Positions 20,688 to 30,737 of a stretch of 64,000 nucleotides of DNA are shown piece after piece. Each line of letters starts with the position of its first letter. Position 1 is the first letter of the stretch. This DNA is from Burkholderia sp. BCC0322 (GTDB lineage Bacteria; Pseudomonadota; Gammaproteobacteria; Burkholderiales; Burkholderiaceae). The notes beneath the pieces are model-generated. The model saw nothing but the letters and a program-made list of their open reading frames with translations, made no database searches and was not told where the DNA came from. The stretch spans positions 19,192 through 83,191 of the forward strand of contig NZ_CADFDU010000022.1 in the NCBI RefSeq assembly GCF_902833045.1, given 5' to 3'. The translations under genes were made by a program, and so were the position numbers.

Positions 20688-20717
20688 AATATACGCGACG
20701 AATCAAAGGAATAGCAA
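20688..20717 (-). promoter_or_regulatory. Candidate sigma-70 promoter of gltBD
   Basis: On the minus strand TTGCTA (20717-20712) and TATATT (20693-20688) are 18 nt apart, in a locally AT-rich stretch 131 nt upstream of gltB. It is the best promoter-like pair in the gap between the transposase-like gene and gltB. Confidence 0.45.
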
Positions 20718-20797
20718 CAAAAACCGCTTGATCGAACCCCAATTAAATGGATGCTTCGATCTGGTGCCGTTTTATTGGGGTCGTATCGTTTTGGTGC

Positions 20798-20825
20798 AAA
20801 AAAGAAGCGGCGCCCGCAGCGCCGC
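20798..20825 (-). terminator. Intrinsic terminator of the RAYT-like gene
   Basis: A 7-bp stem GCGGCGC/GCGCCGC with a 5-nt loop is followed on the minus strand by TTCTTTTTT. It starts 21 nt after the stop codon. Confidence 0.85.
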
Positions 20826-20846
20826 CTCTCGGCTGCCGCTCCCGCG

Positions 20847-21560
20847 TTACTGCTGGATCGGCGGCGTGTTTTCACGCACCTTTCTGGGGCGTCCGCGCGG
20901 CAGCGGCGATACGCGCCGGTTCGCGGTGCGCGCCGCCCACTCGCGGTAATTCTCGCCGCCGAGTACCCAGCCCTTGAGCGTCGCCTGCTGCAACTGGTCG
21001 GCCTGCCGCTCGTCGAGCGGCTGCTCGCACAGCTCCTTGTACGCACGCTGGCGGTCGAACGGCGTGTTGCCGAGCGCCCAGTAGAGCGGATGGTCGGTGA
21101 TCAGGCTGTCGACGGTGAGCCCGACGTGATGCCGGTAGCTCGACCAGCGATAGGCCTCGGGCGTCGCGACGAGCTGCGAGCGCACCGGGCTCATCTCGAC
21201 CACGCGACTCGCGAGCAGGAAATAGCGCTCGCCTTCGATCACGGTCGCGCGATAGCGGCCTTCCCACAGGGTGCCGCGCCGCGAATAGCGCCGGTTGAAA
21301 TGCGCAACGTAGCGGCGACCGACGGCCTGCATCGCCTTCGGCAGGCTCGCCTCGTCGCTCGGGGTCACGAGAAGTTGCACCTGGCGCGGCAGCAGCACAT
21401 AGGCATGCACCGACAGGTGGTGATCGCGCGCGGCGGCCTTCAGGCAGTCGATGAAGAGTTCGTAGTCCTGGTCGTCGACGAACGCGGGTTGCTGATCCAG
21501 GCCGCGCAGTATCACGTGCTGCGGCTGGTCGGGAACGTAGAGTCGTGCTAACCGTGCCAT
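20847..21560 (-). CDS. RAYT-like (Y1 transposase family) protein without catalytic residues
   Basis: This 237-aa protein has the fold markers of REP-associated tyrosine transposases: [47 protein letters not shown] and YRWSSYRHH. The usual metal-binding HUH (NHVHLL) reads RQVQLL, so both histidines are glutamine (Q60 and Q62; codons CAG and CAA). The catalytic tyrosine in the RYIELNPVRA helix is valine (V120 in [10 protein letters not shown]). The reading frame is otherwise intact and codon use is normal, so the protein looks maintained but unable to cut DNA. Residues after 190 form a basic tail ending [12 protein letters not shown], which may bind nucleic acid. It has its own terminator and lies upstream of gltB on the same strand. 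A DNA- or RNA-binding role is my inference. Confidence 0.8.
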   Translation of the reverse strand: MARLARLYVPDQPQHVILRGLDQQPAFVDDQDYELFIDCLKAAARDHHLSVHAYVLLPRQVQLLVTPSDEASLPKAMQAVGRRYVAHFNRRYSRRGTLWEGRYRATVIEGERYFLLASRVVEMSPVRSQLVATPEAYRWSSYRHHVGLTVDSLITDHPLYWALGNTPFDRQRAYKELCEQPLDERQADQLQQATLKGWVLGGENYREWAARTANRRVSPLPRGRPRKVRENTPPIQQ

Positions 21561-21695
21561 GCTGAATGTCCGTTTGAACGCGTTAGGAAATACCCGGAGG
21601 TCCGAAAGTGCGCACCTACGTAGAATGCCCGTCCTATCGGTGCGCGAATGCGTACGGTCGTACTAATCCTAGGGTGAAAACTCTAACTTACGAGC

Positions 21696-21725
21696 TTGTT
21701 TGGTTTTAAACGCAGTCGTCATAAT
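21696..21725 (+). promoter_or_regulatory. Candidate promoter of ompW
   Basis: TTGTTT and CATAAT are separated by 18 nt, with the predicted start about 20 nt before the GGAGGAG ribosome-binding site of ompW. The stretch is AT-rich compared with its surroundings. Confidence 0.4.
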
Positions 21726-21753
21726 GAGCACGCCTTAGATCGGAGGAGACACA

Positions 21754-22485
21754 ATGAAACGAAAACTGGCCATTACGGGGGCCGCAGCGCTCGCATTCAC
21801 GTTTGCGGGCGGTACGGCACATGCACAATCCGCAGGTGATTTCTACGTCAGCACCGGCTGGCTGCACCTGTCACCGCAGGACAGCAGCGATCCGCTGTTC
21901 CTGTATGGCGTCGGCGGCACGCCCATCAACCAATCGATTCCCAACACGGGCGCCGGCATCAACGACGCCGATACGCTCGGGCTCGCCGCTGGCTACTTCG
22001 TCACCGACCACATCTCCACCGAGCTCGTGATGGGGATACCGCCGAAGTTCGACATTACCGGCAAGGGTCAGTTCGACAAGTTCGGCGTACTCGGCCGTGC
22101 GTACCAGTGGAGCCCCGCCGTATTGCTTCGCTACCACTTCAACGACGCCAACGCGAAGTTCCGTCCGTATGTCGGCGTCGGCGCGACGTACGTCTGGTTC
22201 ACCGGCGCAAAGATCACGAACAGCAGCTTCGAGAACGGCGTGCTCGGCGGTCCGACCAGCGCTACGACCAGCAACCAGTGGGCGCCCGTGTTCAACGCCG
22301 GCTTCACGTACAACTTCACGAAACACTGGTTCGCGGGCCTGTCGCTCTCGTACATCCCGGTCAGCGTGACCGCCACCTTCACGACGGCCCGCCGGACGCC
22401 GGTCGGCACCCTGACCGAAACGTCGAAAGCGAAGATCTCCCTCAACCCGATCGTCACCTACCTGAACGTCGGTTACCGCTTCTAA
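21754..22485 (+). CDS. ompW: OmpW-family outer-membrane beta-barrel
   Basis: This 243-aa small porin of the OmpW family forms an eight-stranded barrel with a narrow hydrophobic channel. Residues 1-24 are a signal peptide cut after AHA. Family hallmarks are GDFYVSTGWLHLSP, the NDADTLGLAAGYFVTDHISTEL region, GRAYQWSPAVLLRYHF, KFRPYVGVGATYVWF and a C-terminal NVGYRF ending in phenylalanine, which is the BAM recognition signal. The Shine-Dalgarno GGAGGAG precedes the ATG. Family members are linked to uptake of small hydrophobic compounds and to stress or anaerobic response; the substrate cannot be read here. It is a single-gene unit with its own terminator. Confidence 0.93.
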   Translation: MKRKLAITGAAALAFTFAGGTAHAQSAGDFYVSTGWLHLSPQDSSDPLFLYGVGGTPINQSIPNTGAGINDADTLGLAAGYFVTDHISTELVMGIPPKFDITGKGQFDKFGVLGRAYQWSPAVLLRYHFNDANAKFRPYVGVGATYVWFTGAKITNSSFENGVLGGPTSATTSNQWAPVFNAGFTYNFTKHWFAGLSLSYIPVSVTATFTTARRTPVGTLTETSKAKISLNPIVTYLNVGYRF

Positions 22486-22567
22486 GCGTAGTCGAATATT
22501 TGGGGAATGGTTAATCCTGCTGCAATTTGTAGCGGAATTTTCGTGACGTAACGTCTCCACGATGCAA

Positions 22568-22605
22568 AACGCCCCGGCGGATTCCCGTCGGGGCGTCGTT
22601 TTTTT
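22568..22605 (+). terminator. Intrinsic terminator of ompW
   Basis: An 11-bp stem (CGCCCCGGCGG/CCGTCGGGGCG, one G-T pair, ATTC loop) is followed by TCG and seven T. It lies between the converging ompW and ugpQ genes. Confidence 0.9.
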
Positions 22606-22648
22606 GTCTCAGGGTCTTCCCGCATCCACCATCGCGCGGGACCAGCCG

Positions 22649-23416
22649 CTACGCGATGTCGTCCAGCGCATCGGGGGGGATGAGGTCGATCCGGTCCGTG
22701 CAGACCGCGTCGACGCCCCAGCGCGCGAGTTCTCGCGCCCGTTCGAGGTCGTTCACCGTGTACACCAGGATGCGCAGCCCGGCTGCCTTGATCGCCCGCA
22801 CGAGCGTTTCGTCGAGCTGTTTGTGGTCTGCATGCAACGAAACGCAGCCGAGCGCCCCGACGACTTGCGCATGCCAGTCGTCCGGCACCGCCTCGTAGAG
22901 CATCCCGCGCGGCAGCGCAGGCGCCGTCGCGCGCGCCTGTTGCAGCGCATCGAACGAGAACGACGACAGGAGCGGCGGGACCGCGGCATCACGCCAGTAC
23001 ACTGCCGCGTCGGCCGCCACGCGCTGCCCCGTCTCGCGCTCGCGCCCTGGGCACGGCTTGATCTCGACATTCGCGGCCAGCCCGTGCGCGATGCAGCGCG
23101 CCGCCGCCGCCTCGAGCGTCGGCATCCGCTCGCCCGCGAAACGCGTGTCGAGCCACGCACCCGCGTCGAGCGCGGCCAGCGCCGCATAACGCATGCCCGC
23201 CGCCGCGCCGTGACCGTTCGACGTGCGGTCGACCGTGTCGTCGTGCAGCAGGAACGTCACGTCGTCGGCCGACAGCTTCGCGTCGAACTCGACCATCCGG
23301 TGGCCGCGGCGCGCGCCCTCGTCGAGCGCGGCGAGCGTGTTCTCCGGTGCGAGCGTGCCGCCGCCGCGATGGGCGACGACGCGCGGATAGGGCCACCAGT
23401 CGGTACGGGTCGTCAT
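22649..23416 (-). CDS. ugpQ: UgpQ, glycerophosphodiester phosphodiesterase
   Basis: This 255-aa cytoplasmic GDPD enzyme releases glycerol 3-phosphate from glycerophosphodiesters imported by the Ugp system. The catalytic core is at the N-terminus: VAHRGGGTLAPENTLAA, then VEFDAKLSADDV and LLHDDTVDRT. NVEIKPCPGRE supplies the metal-binding glutamate. DRIDLIPPDAL is near the end. The ATG at 23416 (MTTRTDWW) was chosen over a longer frame because it sits just before the HRGG strand and has a GAGAGA ribosome-binding site. It is the last gene of ugpB-ugpA-ugpE-ugpC-ugpQ, 28 nt after ugpC. Confidence 0.94.
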   Translation of the reverse strand: MTTRTDWWPYPRVVAHRGGGTLAPENTLAALDEGARRGHRMVEFDAKLSADDVTFLLHDDTVDRTSNGHGAAAGMRYAALAALDAGAWLDTRFAGERMPTLEAAAARCIAHGLAANVEIKPCPGRERETGQRVAADAAVYWRDAAVPPLLSSFSFDALQQARATAPALPRGMLYEAVPDDWHAQVVGALGCVSLHADHKQLDETLVRAIKAAGLRILVYTVNDLERARELARWGVDAVCTDRIDLIPPDALDDIA

Positions 23417-23444
23417 CGTCGGTCTCTCGCCAAGGTCAGCAGGT

Positions 23445-24530
23445 TCAACCGGCACGCTTGCCGGTCTCGGGATCGAAGAAATGCAGCCGGTGCGCGGGCA
23501 GCGCCGCCGCCAGCGCCGCGCCGCGCGCGGGACGGTCCGCGTGCGGCAGGCGCACCGCGACGTCGTGATTGCCCCAGCGGCCGTGCGCGAGATTGTCCGC
23601 GCCGAGCAGCTCGCACGAATCGACCGGCAGCGTCGCCTGCGCGACGCCCGGCTGCGGCGTCATGTGCTCGGGACGCACGCCGAGCACCCAGTCGCGCCCG
23701 GTGGCGATCGTCGTGCCGATGCCGGGGGCGCCGGCGACCGGCAGCGCGGGGCCGCCACCCGCGACCGTAAACGTCGCGCCGTCGTCCGACAGCCGGCCGT
23801 GCATCAGGTTCATCGCGGGCGAGCCGATGAAGCCCGCGACGAACACCGTCGCCGGCTTCTCGTACACGTCGACCGGCGCACCGATCTGTTCCGCGTAGCC
23901 GCGATTCATCACGATCACGCGCTGCGCGAGCGTCATCGCCTCGATCTGGTCGTGCGTCACGTAGACGCTCGTCGTCGCGAGCCGGGCATGCAACCGCTGG
24001 ATCTCGAGCCGCATTTGTACGCGCAACTTCGCGTCGAGGTTCGACAACGGCTCGTCGAACAGGAACACCGACGGCTCGCGCACGATCGCGCGCCCCATCG
24101 CGACGCGCTGCCGCTGGCCGCCCGACAACTCGCGCGGCCGCCGCGCGAGCAGCGGCTCGAGTTCGAGGATCTTCGCGGCCGCCGCCACCCGCGAATCGAT
24201 CGTCGTGCGCTCGATTCCGCGGATCTTCAGCCCGTAGCCCATGTTCTGCGCGACCGTCATGTGCGGGTACAACGCATAGTTCTGGAACACCATCGCGATG
24301 TCGCGATCCTTCGGCTCCAGTGCGTTGACGACGCGATCGCCGATCGCGATCTCGCCGTCCGTCACGCTCTCGAGCCCCGCGATCATCCGCAGCAACGTCG
24401 ACTTGCCGCAGCCCGACGGGCCGACCAGCACGATGAATTCGCCGTCGGCGATCTCCACGTCGATGCCATGCAGCACGTGCTGCTTGCCGTCGTAGGATTT
24501 CCTGACGCCCTTCAAGCTCAGCGCAGCCAT
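23445..24530 (-). CDS. ugpC: UgpC, glycerol-3-phosphate ABC transporter ATPase
   Basis: This 361-aa ATPase belongs to the MalK/UgpC class. Walker A is GPSGCGKST (about 38-46), with the Q-loop in [12 protein letters not shown], signature LSGGQRQR, Walker B VFLFDEP and the H-loop in VYVTHDQ. A C-terminal TOBE domain follows (LGVRPEHM onward). It powers import of sn-glycerol 3-phosphate and glycerophosphodiesters with UgpA, UgpE and UgpB. The start at 24530 ([13 protein letters not shown]) matches the usual family N-terminus. It is 32 nt downstream of ugpE. Confidence 0.95.
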   Translation of the reverse strand: MAALSLKGVRKSYDGKQHVLHGIDVEIADGEFIVLVGPSGCGKSTLLRMIAGLESVTDGEIAIGDRVVNALEPKDRDIAMVFQNYALYPHMTVAQNMGYGLKIRGIERTTIDSRVAAAAKILELEPLLARRPRELSGGQRQRVAMGRAIVREPSVFLFDEPLSNLDAKLRVQMRLEIQRLHARLATTSVYVTHDQIEAMTLAQRVIVMNRGYAEQIGAPVDVYEKPATVFVAGFIGSPAMNLMHGRLSDDGATFTVAGGGPALPVAGAPGIGTTIATGRDWVLGVRPEHMTPQPGVAQATLPVDSCELLGADNLAHGRWGNHDVAVRLPHADRPARGAALAAALPAHRLHFFDPETGKRAG

Positions 24531-24562
24531 TCTTGGTCTTTCTCCCGGTTGCCGTCCGTCAT

Positions 24563-25408
24563 TTATTTCTCGGAATCGACGAGGCCGCGCACGAACCAGC
24601 GCTGCATCGCCAGCACGACGACGAGCGGCGGGATCATCCCGAGCAGCGTCGCCGCCATCACGTATTGCCATTCGGTCGCGGCGTCGCCGCTCGCGATCAT
24701 CGTCTTGATGCCCACCACCGCCGTCGACAGCGACGCCTCCGTCGTGATCAGGATCGGCCACAGATACTGGTTCCAGCCGTAGATGAACGTGATCACGAAC
24801 AGTGCCGCGATGCTCGTCTTCGACAGCGGCAGCACGACGTCCCAGAAGAACCGCAGCGCCCCCGCACCGTCGATGCGCGCGGCGTCCATCAGCTCGTCGG
24901 GCAGCGTCATGAAGAACTGGCGGAACAGGAACGTCGCGGTCGCCGAAGCGATCAGCGGCAGCGTGAGCCCTGCGTAGGTGTTCGTCAGGTGCAGCGTCGA
25001 CACGACCTGCACGGTCGGGAAGATCCGCACTTCCACCGGCAGCATCAGCGTGACGAAGATCAGCCAGAACGCCGTGTTGCGGAACGGGAAGCGGAAATAG
25101 ACGATCGCGTACGCGGACAGGATCGACACCGCGATCTTGCCCACCGCGATGCCGAGTGCCATCGCGAAGCTGTTCACGAGCAGGCGGCCGAACGGCGCCG
25201 TCGTGCCGCCGCTGCCGTGCCCCCAGATGTACGCGACGTTCTCGAACAGGTGCGTGCTCGGGACGAGCGACAGCGGCACCGTGAACACTTCCTGCGCGTT
25301 CATCGTCGCCGCGCAGAATGCGACGTACACGGGAAACACGATCAGCACGACGCCCGCGATCAGCACCGCGTGGCAGAACAGGTCGAAGCCCTTGCGATTT
25401 TCGATCAT
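24563..25408 (-). CDS. ugpE: UgpE, glycerol-3-phosphate ABC transporter permease
   Basis: This is a 281-aa permease with six predicted spans and a long periplasmic loop after the first. The EAA-type coupling motif, [20 protein letters not shown], contacts UgpC. The N-terminus [16 protein letters not shown] is typical of UgpE. Its ATG overlaps the ugpA stop by 4 nt (ATGA), so the two permease subunits are translationally coupled. It forms a heterodimer with UgpA in the inner membrane. Confidence 0.94.
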   Translation of the reverse strand: MIENRKGFDLFCHAVLIAGVVLIVFPVYVAFCAATMNAQEVFTVPLSLVPSTHLFENVAYIWGHGSGGTTAPFGRLLVNSFAMALGIAVGKIAVSILSAYAIVYFRFPFRNTAFWLIFVTLMLPVEVRIFPTVQVVSTLHLTNTYAGLTLPLIASATATFLFRQFFMTLPDELMDAARIDGAGALRFFWDVVLPLSKTSIAALFVITFIYGWNQYLWPILITTEASLSTAVVGIKTMIASGDAATEWQYVMAATLLGMIPPLVVVLAMQRWFVRGLVDSEK

Positions 25409-26289
25409 GCGTATTGCACCCTGCGTTCGACGAAGCGGAACTGGATCACCGTGAGCCCGACGACGATGATCATCAGCACGACCGACTGCGCGCCCGAGCT
25501 GCCGATATCGAGCCCCTGGAAGCCCTCCGCGAAGATCTTGTAGATCAGCGTCTTCGTGCTCTGCGCCGGGCCGCCGCCGGTGGCTGCGTCGATCACCGGG
25601 AAGGTGTCGAAGAACGCGTAGACGAGGTTCACGACCAGCAGGAAGAAGCTGGTGGGCGACAGCAGCGGCAGCACGATGTTGAAGAAGCGCCGCACCGGCC
25701 CGGCGCCGTCGATCGCCGCCGCCTCGATCAGCGAGCGCGGGATCGCCTGCAGACCCGCGTAGAAGAACAGGAAGTTGTAGCTCACCTGTTTCCACACCGA
25801 CGCGAGCACGACCAGGAACATCGCCTGGCCGCCGTTCAGCGCGTGGTTCCACACGATGCCGCTCTTCGCGAGCGCATAGGTGATCAGGCCGATGCTCGGG
25901 TTGAACAGGAACGCCCACAGCACGGCGGCGATCGTCGGGGCGACCGCGTACGGCCAGATCAGCAGCGTGCGATACACGCGCGCGCCGCGGATCACGCGAT
26001 CGGCGCACGCGGCGAGGATCAGCGACACGACGAGCCCGCTCACCGTGACGAGCGAACTGAACACGAGCGTCGTGCGGAACGAATCGAGATACAGCGGATC
26101 GGCGAACAGGTGCGTGAAGTTCGCGAGGCCGACGAATTCGCTCGACGTGCCGAACGCATCCTGCATCTGCGTCGACTGCCACAGCGCAACGCCAGCCGGC
26201 CACAGGAAGAACACGGCGGTGATCGCGAGCTGCGGCGCGATCAGCAGGTACGGCAACAGGCTCGTACCGAAACGGGAACGGGATTGCAT
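25405..26289 (-). CDS. ugpA: UgpA, glycerol-3-phosphate ABC transporter permease
   Basis: This 294-aa permease has six hydrophobic spans, starting with [19 protein letters not shown]. The coupling motif [20 protein letters not shown] is intact. The C-terminal span ends in a short basic tail ([10 protein letters not shown]). It partners with UgpE and takes substrate from UgpB. A 102-nt gap separates it from ugpB and holds a long stem-loop. It overlaps ugpE by 4 nt. Confidence 0.94.
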   Translation of the reverse strand: MQSRSRFGTSLLPYLLIAPQLAITAVFFLWPAGVALWQSTQMQDAFGTSSEFVGLANFTHLFADPLYLDSFRTTLVFSSLVTVSGLVVSLILAACADRVIRGARVYRTLLIWPYAVAPTIAAVLWAFLFNPSIGLITYALAKSGIVWNHALNGGQAMFLVVLASVWKQVSYNFLFFYAGLQAIPRSLIEAAAIDGAGPVRRFFNIVLPLLSPTSFFLLVVNLVYAFFDTFPVIDAATGGGPAQSTKTLIYKIFAEGFQGLDIGSSGAQSVVLMIIVVGLTVIQFRFVERRVQYA

Positions 26290-26324
26290 CGCGGATATCC
26301 GGTCAGGCGCAACGGAAAGGGGCT

Positions 26325-26377
26325 GTGCCGCCGGCCGGCGCGCGCATCCGTACAGGATGCGACGCGGCCGGCGGCAC
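26325..26377 (-). repeat. Long inverted repeat between ugpB and ugpA
   Basis: GTGCCGCCGGCCG and CGGCCGGCGGCAC flank a further partly paired GCATCC/GGATGC with a GTACA loop, giving an imperfect hairpin of about 24 bp. It begins 15 nt after the ugpB stop and has no T-run. Such intercistronic stems often protect the mRNA of the binding protein or reduce read-through to the permeases. Confidence 0.75.
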
Positions 26378-26391
26378 GGTGCGATGCGGGC

Positions 26392-27726
26392 TCAGCCGCC
26401 CGACTTCTCGAAGCGGCGCAGCAGTTCGTCGCCGCGCGACGCGGCCGAATCGAGCGCGTCCTTCGGCGACTTCTTCTGCGCCCAGACCTGTTCGAACTCC
26501 TCGTCGACCACCGTGCGGATCTGCGGCATGTTGCCCAGGCGCAGCCCCTTCGTGTACGGCAGCGGCGGCTTGTTCAGCATCTGCTTGATCGCGGTTTCGG
26601 CGCTCGGATTCTTCGCGTAGAAGCCCTGCTGGCGCGTGAGGTCGTACGCGGCGGTCGTCACCGGCAGGTAGCCCGTGTCCTGGTGCCACTTCGCGGCGAC
26701 CGCCGGCGAGGCCAGGTACGCGAGGAATTTCGCGACGCCCTTGTAGGTCGCCGGATCCTTGCCGGCCAGCACCCACAGGCTCGCGCCGCCGATGATCGCA
26801 TTCTGCGGCGCGCCCTTCACGTTCGCGTCGTACGGCATCATGCCCGTGCCGTAGCTGAACTTCGCGAACTTCTGCACGTTCGCGAGCGCGCCCGACGACG
26901 TCGTCATGATCCCGCAGTCGCCACTGTAGAACTTCGCCGACGCTTCATCCTTGCGGCCCGCGTAAGTGAACGTGCCGTCCTTCGCCATCTGCTGCAGGAA
27001 CGAGATGTGCGCGATCTGCTGCGGCTTGTTGAATTCGAGCACCGCGTCGGTGCCGTCGAAGCCGTTGTTGCGGCTCGCGAACGGCAGCCCGTGCCAGGCA
27101 CTGTAGTTCTCGAGCTGAATCCAGCCCTGCCAGCCGGTCGTGAAGCCGCATGCCATTCCCGACTTGCGCAGTTTTTCTGCATCGGCCTGCACGTCGGCCC
27201 ACGTCTTCGGCGGCTGGTTCGGATCGAGGCCGGCCTTCTTGAACGCGTCCTTGTTGTAGTACAGCACCGGCGTCGAGCTGTTGAACGGCATCGATACGAG
27301 ATGGCCCGTCTTCGCGTCGCTGTAGTAACTCGCGATGGTCGGCACGAACGCCTTTTCGTCGAGCGGCACGCCGGCCTGCTTGAACACGTCGTAGACAGGC
27401 ACGACGGCCTTCTTCGCCTGCATCATCGTGGCCGTGCCGACTTCATAGACCTGGAGGATCGCCGGCGCGTTGCCGCTGCGATAGGCGGCGATGCCGGCCG
27501 CGAGCGCCTGATCGTAGGTGCCCTTGAAGACCGGCACGATCTTGTAGTCGCTCTGCGACGCATTGAACTGGTCGGCAATCGCGTTGACCCGCTCGCCGAG
27601 CGCGGCTTCCATCGCATGCCAGAACTGGATTTCCGTCGCGGCTAGCGCCACGTGCTGCACCCCGAACATCAGCGCGCCGCCGAGCGCGATAGAACGAACC
27701 AGTGTCCCCGCAGGCTTCTTCTTCAT
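26392..27726 (-). CDS. ugpB: UgpB, glycerol-3-phosphate periplasmic binding protein
   Basis: This 444-aa extracellular solute-binding protein of family 1 captures sn-glycerol 3-phosphate and glycerophosphodiesters. Residues 1-29 are a signal peptide (cut after ALA). The mature part begins TEIQFWHAM and contains the UgpB-typical segments [52 protein letters not shown] and [12 protein letters not shown]. An AGGAGAGAGG ribosome-binding site precedes the ATG. It is the first gene of the ugp operon. A partial Pho-box-like sequence lies upstream (27800-27816). Confidence 0.96.
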   Translation of the reverse strand: MKKKPAGTLVRSIALGGALMFGVQHVALAATEIQFWHAMEAALGERVNAIADQFNASQSDYKIVPVFKGTYDQALAAGIAAYRSGNAPAILQVYEVGTATMMQAKKAVVPVYDVFKQAGVPLDEKAFVPTIASYYSDAKTGHLVSMPFNSSTPVLYYNKDAFKKAGLDPNQPPKTWADVQADAEKLRKSGMACGFTTGWQGWIQLENYSAWHGLPFASRNNGFDGTDAVLEFNKPQQIAHISFLQQMAKDGTFTYAGRKDEASAKFYSGDCGIMTTSSGALANVQKFAKFSYGTGMMPYDANVKGAPQNAIIGGASLWVLAGKDPATYKGVAKFLAYLASPAVAAKWHQDTGYLPVTTAAYDLTRQQGFYAKNPSAETAIKQMLNKPPLPYTKGLRLGNMPQIRTVVDEEFEQVWAQKKSPKDALDSAASRGDELLRRFEKSGG

Positions 27727-27799
27727 CGACCTCTCTCCTATGAAAACGTTACCAACAGCGTGTGCAACATTCTCGTCGCCATTGAACCGGCGAAGTCTA

Positions 27800-27816
27800 G
27801 TGATCGTTTGTGACAG
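27800..27816 (-). promoter_or_regulatory. Possible partial PhoB box upstream of ugpB
   Basis: On the minus strand CTGTCAC, an A-rich spacer and CGATCAC form one good and one poor half of a PHO box (5 of 7 bases, with a 10- rather than 11-nt repeat). It lies about 75-90 nt before the ugpB start. The ugp genes are PhoB-controlled in other bacteria. Confidence 0.25.
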
Positions 27817-29025
27817 TCAGTTGTCGCTCATGACGAACAGGCGCTGATACTCCTTCAGCGCGAAGCGGTCGGTCATGCCGGCGATGTAGTGCGCGACGAG
27901 GCGCGGCTGCTGCGCGGTGTCGTCGGACTGGTACGGCGGCGGCAGCAGGCGCGGATCGTCGATGAATGCATCGAACAGCCCGGTGACGACACGCTGCGCC
28001 TTGCTCGCCATGCGCATGACCTTGTAGTGGCGATAGAGGTTCTTGAAGAGGAAACGCTTGAGGGCGGCTGCCTGCGCAGCAACCGTTTCGCTGTGCGACA
28101 CGAGCGGCGGCGCGGCGCGCACGTCATCAAGCGACGCGGGCGCGACGCGCGCGAGATTGCGCGTCGTCTCGTCGATCAGGTCGACGATCAGCGTGTTGAT
28201 GATGCGGCGCACCGTCTCGTGCACGAGACGGCGGCCTTCGAGGTGCGGGAATTCGGCGAGCGCGGCCTCGAAGTGGCGCTGCCACAGCTCGACTTCCGCG
28301 AGTTGCTCGATCGTGATCAGGCCGGAACGCAGGCCGTCGTCGACATCGTGGTTGTTGTACGCGATCTCGTCCGCGATGTTGGCGAGCTGCGCTTCGAGCG
28401 ACGGCTGGCGGCCCTGCAGGAAGCGCTCGCCGAGCGCGCCGAGCTTGCGCGCATTCTCGCGCGAGCAGTGCTTCAGGATGCCTTCGCGCGTTTCGAAGCA
28501 CAGGTTCAGCCCGTTGAACGCGCCGTAGTGCTCCTCGAGCTCGTCGACGACTGCCAGGCTCTGCAGGTTGTGCTCGAAGCCGCCATGCTCGCGCATGCAG
28601 GCATTCAGCGCGTCCTGCCCGGCATGGCCGAACGGCGTATGGCCGAGATCGTGCGCGAGCGAGATCGCCTCGACGAGATCCTCGTTCAGGCGCAGGTTGC
28701 GCGCGACCGAGCGCGCGATCTGCGCGACTTCGAGGCTGTGCGTGAGGCGGGTGCGGAACAGGTCGCCTTCGTGATTGACGAAGACCTGCGTCTTGTATTC
28801 GAGACGGCGAAACGCGGTCGAATGAACGATGCGGTCGCGGTCGCGCTGGAATTCGGTGCGCGCCGCCGGCGGTGTTTCCGGATGGCGGCGGCCGCGCGAC
28901 TGCGATGCGTGTGCGGCATACGGGGCGAGATGGGCTTCCAGCGCCGCCAGCGTCGGCGGCTCGGCCACCGGCGCAACGGATGCGCGGCCGGCTTCGGGCA
29001 ATGTGCTGCTGGATGTCTCGCTCAC
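27817..29025 (-). CDS. dgt: dGTPase-like HD-domain triphosphohydrolase
   Basis: This is a 402-aa enzyme of the deoxyguanosinetriphosphate triphosphohydrolase-like class, which removes triphosphate from dNTPs. The HD metal site is visible as [10 protein letters not shown] followed by [12 protein letters not shown], and the third aspartate lies in [14 protein letters not shown]. The [24 protein letters not shown] segment is typical. The product is shorter than E. coli Dgt and belongs to the dgt-like branch found widely in proteobacteria. It is 41 nt downstream of aroB and is probably in the same transcript as pilMNQ-aroKB. Confidence 0.92.
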   Translation of the reverse strand: MSETSSSTLPEAGRASVAPVAEPPTLAALEAHLAPYAAHASQSRGRRHPETPPAARTEFQRDRDRIVHSTAFRRLEYKTQVFVNHEGDLFRTRLTHSLEVAQIARSVARNLRLNEDLVEAISLAHDLGHTPFGHAGQDALNACMREHGGFEHNLQSLAVVDELEEHYGAFNGLNLCFETREGILKHCSRENARKLGALGERFLQGRQPSLEAQLANIADEIAYNNHDVDDGLRSGLITIEQLAEVELWQRHFEAALAEFPHLEGRRLVHETVRRIINTLIVDLIDETTRNLARVAPASLDDVRAAPPLVSHSETVAAQAAALKRFLFKNLYRHYKVMRMASKAQRVVTGLFDAFIDDPRLLPPPYQSDDTAQQPRLVAHYIAGMTDRFALKEYQRLFVMSDN

Positions 29026-29066
29026 GTGTCCTCCAGGTCAGGGGCGCCGGGGCATCCGGGCGGCCG

Positions 29067-30146
29067 TTAGCAGGTCGTCTGTGCCAGTGTAGCGGACACG
29101 GCTTCGTCGGGCGCCTGCGTGATCAACGTATCGCCGAATCGCTTCAGCAGGATGAACTTGATCGCACCGGCCTCGGCCTTCTTGTCGACGCGCATCAGGT
29201 CCATGTAGCGCGTGTCGCCGAGCGCGGGCCCGCGGGTCGGCAGGTGCGCGGCCGCGATCACCGCATCGAGGCGCTGCCGCGACGCTTCGTCGAGCAGGCC
29301 GAGCCGCACCGACAGGTCACCCGCCATCACCATCCCGCAGCCGACCGCCTCGCCGTGCAGCCACTCGCCGTAGCCGAGCCCGGCCTCGATCGCGTGGCCG
29401 AACGTGTGGCCGAAGTTCAGGATCGCGCGCAGGCCGCCTTCGCGTTCGTCGGCCGCCACCACGCTCGCCTTGATCTCGCACGAGCGCTTCACCGCGTGTG
29501 CGAGCGCAGCCGGGTCGCGACGGTTGAGCGCGTCGACGTTCGCCTCGATCCAGTCGAAGAATTCAGCATCGGCAATCGCGCCGGTCTTGATGATCTCGGC
29601 GACGCCGGCCGCCAGTTCGCGGTCGGGCAGGGTCGTCAGCGCGCCAATGTCGGCGATCACGGCCTGCGGCTGGTAGAACGCGCCGATCATGTTCTTGCCG
29701 AGCGGGTGGTTGATGCCCGTCTTGCCGCCGACCGACGAGTCGACCTGCGACAGCAGCGTCGTCGGCACCTGGATGAACGGCACGCCGCGCATGTAGCACG
29801 CGGCCGCAAAGCCCGTCATGTCGCCGATCACGCCGCCGCCGAGCGCGACGAGCGTCGTCTTGCGGTCCGCGCGGTCGGTCAGCAGGCCGTCGAAGATCAG
29901 GTTCAGCGTTTCCCAGTTCTTGTACGCCTCGCCGTCCGGCAGCACGACCGTCGACACACGCTTGCCGAGCGGCGCGAGCGCCGCGCGCAGCGCGTCGCCG
30001 TAGAGCGGATCGACCGTCGTGTTCGTGACGATCGTGACGGACGAGCCCTTGATATGAGGCGCGAACAGTTCGGCGCGGCCGAACAGGCCGGCGCCAATGT
30101 GAATCGGATAGGCGCGGTCGCCCAGATCGACGTTGACAGTAATCAT
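29067..30146 (-). CDS. aroB: AroB, 3-dehydroquinate synthase
   Basis: This 359-aa NAD- and zinc-dependent enzyme catalyses the second step of the shikimate pathway, DAHP to 3-dehydroquinate. NAD-binding motifs [12 protein letters not shown] and [16 protein letters not shown] are present. Zinc and active-site residues appear in [19 protein letters not shown] and [11 protein letters not shown]. The start at 30146 ([15 protein letters not shown]) overlaps the aroK stop by 4 nt. The aroK-aroB pair downstream of pil secretin genes is a conserved proteobacterial arrangement. Confidence 0.97.
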   Translation of the reverse strand: MITVNVDLGDRAYPIHIGAGLFGRAELFAPHIKGSSVTIVTNTTVDPLYGDALRAALAPLGKRVSTVVLPDGEAYKNWETLNLIFDGLLTDRADRKTTLVALGGGVIGDMTGFAAACYMRGVPFIQVPTTLLSQVDSSVGGKTGINHPLGKNMIGAFYQPQAVIADIGALTTLPDRELAAGVAEIIKTGAIADAEFFDWIEANVDALNRRDPAALAHAVKRSCEIKASVVAADEREGGLRAILNFGHTFGHAIEAGLGYGEWLHGEAVGCGMVMAGDLSVRLGLLDEASRQRLDAVIAAAHLPTRGPALGDTRYMDLMRVDKKAEAGAIKFILLKRFGDTLITQAPDEAVSATLAQTTC

Positions 30147-30697
30147 GCTTGTAGCGGCTTGGCAATGACGCCCGCCAGTTCGAGTTGCATCAACACCATG
30201 TTGACGAGACCGTTGACCGACGGACGGCCGGTCTCGATGACGAAATCCGCGCATTCGCGGTACAGCGGATCGCGCACCTCGTAGAGCGCTTCGAGACGCC
30301 CTTTCGGATCTTCGGTCTGCAGCAACGGGCGGTTCTTGTCCTTGCGCGTGCGCAGCCACAGATCGTGCGGATTGGCGCGCAGGTAGACGACGATGCCGTG
30401 GCTTTTCAGGCAGTCGCGGTTTTCCGGGCGCAGCACCGCGCCGCCGCCCGTCGCGAGCACGATGTTCTCGCGCTGCGTGAGATCGGCGATCACCTGCGTT
30501 TCGCGATCGCGAAACCCGGCCTCGCCCTCCAGCTCGAAGATCACCGGAATGCGTGCGCCCGTGCGGGCCTCGATTTCGTGGTCGGAGTCGAAGAACGTCC
30601 TGTCGAGACGACGCGCGACCGCACGGCCCACGGTGGTCTTACCCGCTCCCATAAGGCCGACGAAAAATACGTTTGCATGTGGGTCCCGCGCTTGCAA
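30143..30697 (-). CDS. aroK: AroK, shikimate kinase
   Basis: This 184-aa kinase phosphorylates shikimate at the 3-hydroxyl. Walker A is GLMGAGKTT (14-22), shikimate-binding FFDSDHEIE follows, and the [14 protein letters not shown] and lid (RKDKNRPLL) motifs are intact. I start it at a TTG (30697). The first conserved residues [16 protein letters not shown] come right after it, and a GAGGAAG ribosome-binding site lies 3 nt upstream. The nearest in-frame ATG would extend into the pilQ 3' end with a non-conserved arginine-rich stretch. It overlaps aroB by 4 nt. Confidence 0.93.
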   Translation of the reverse strand: MQARDPHANVFFVGLMGAGKTTVGRAVARRLDRTFFDSDHEIEARTGARIPVIFELEGEAGFRDRETQVIADLTQRENIVLATGGGAVLRPENRDCLKSHGIVVYLRANPHDLWLRTRKDKNRPLLQTEDPKGRLEALYEVRDPLYRECADFVIETGRPSVNGLVNMVLMQLELAGVIAKPLQA

Positions 30698-30737
30698 CGG
30701 CTTCCTCTGCTTCAATCTTGCTGGTGTGTGGCGCAGC

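Noticed and set aside
25318-27645. A 775-codon plus-strand frame across ugpA-ugpB
   Set aside because: It is an Arg/Glu-rich shadow of the ugp genes, which carry all expected motifs on the minus strand.
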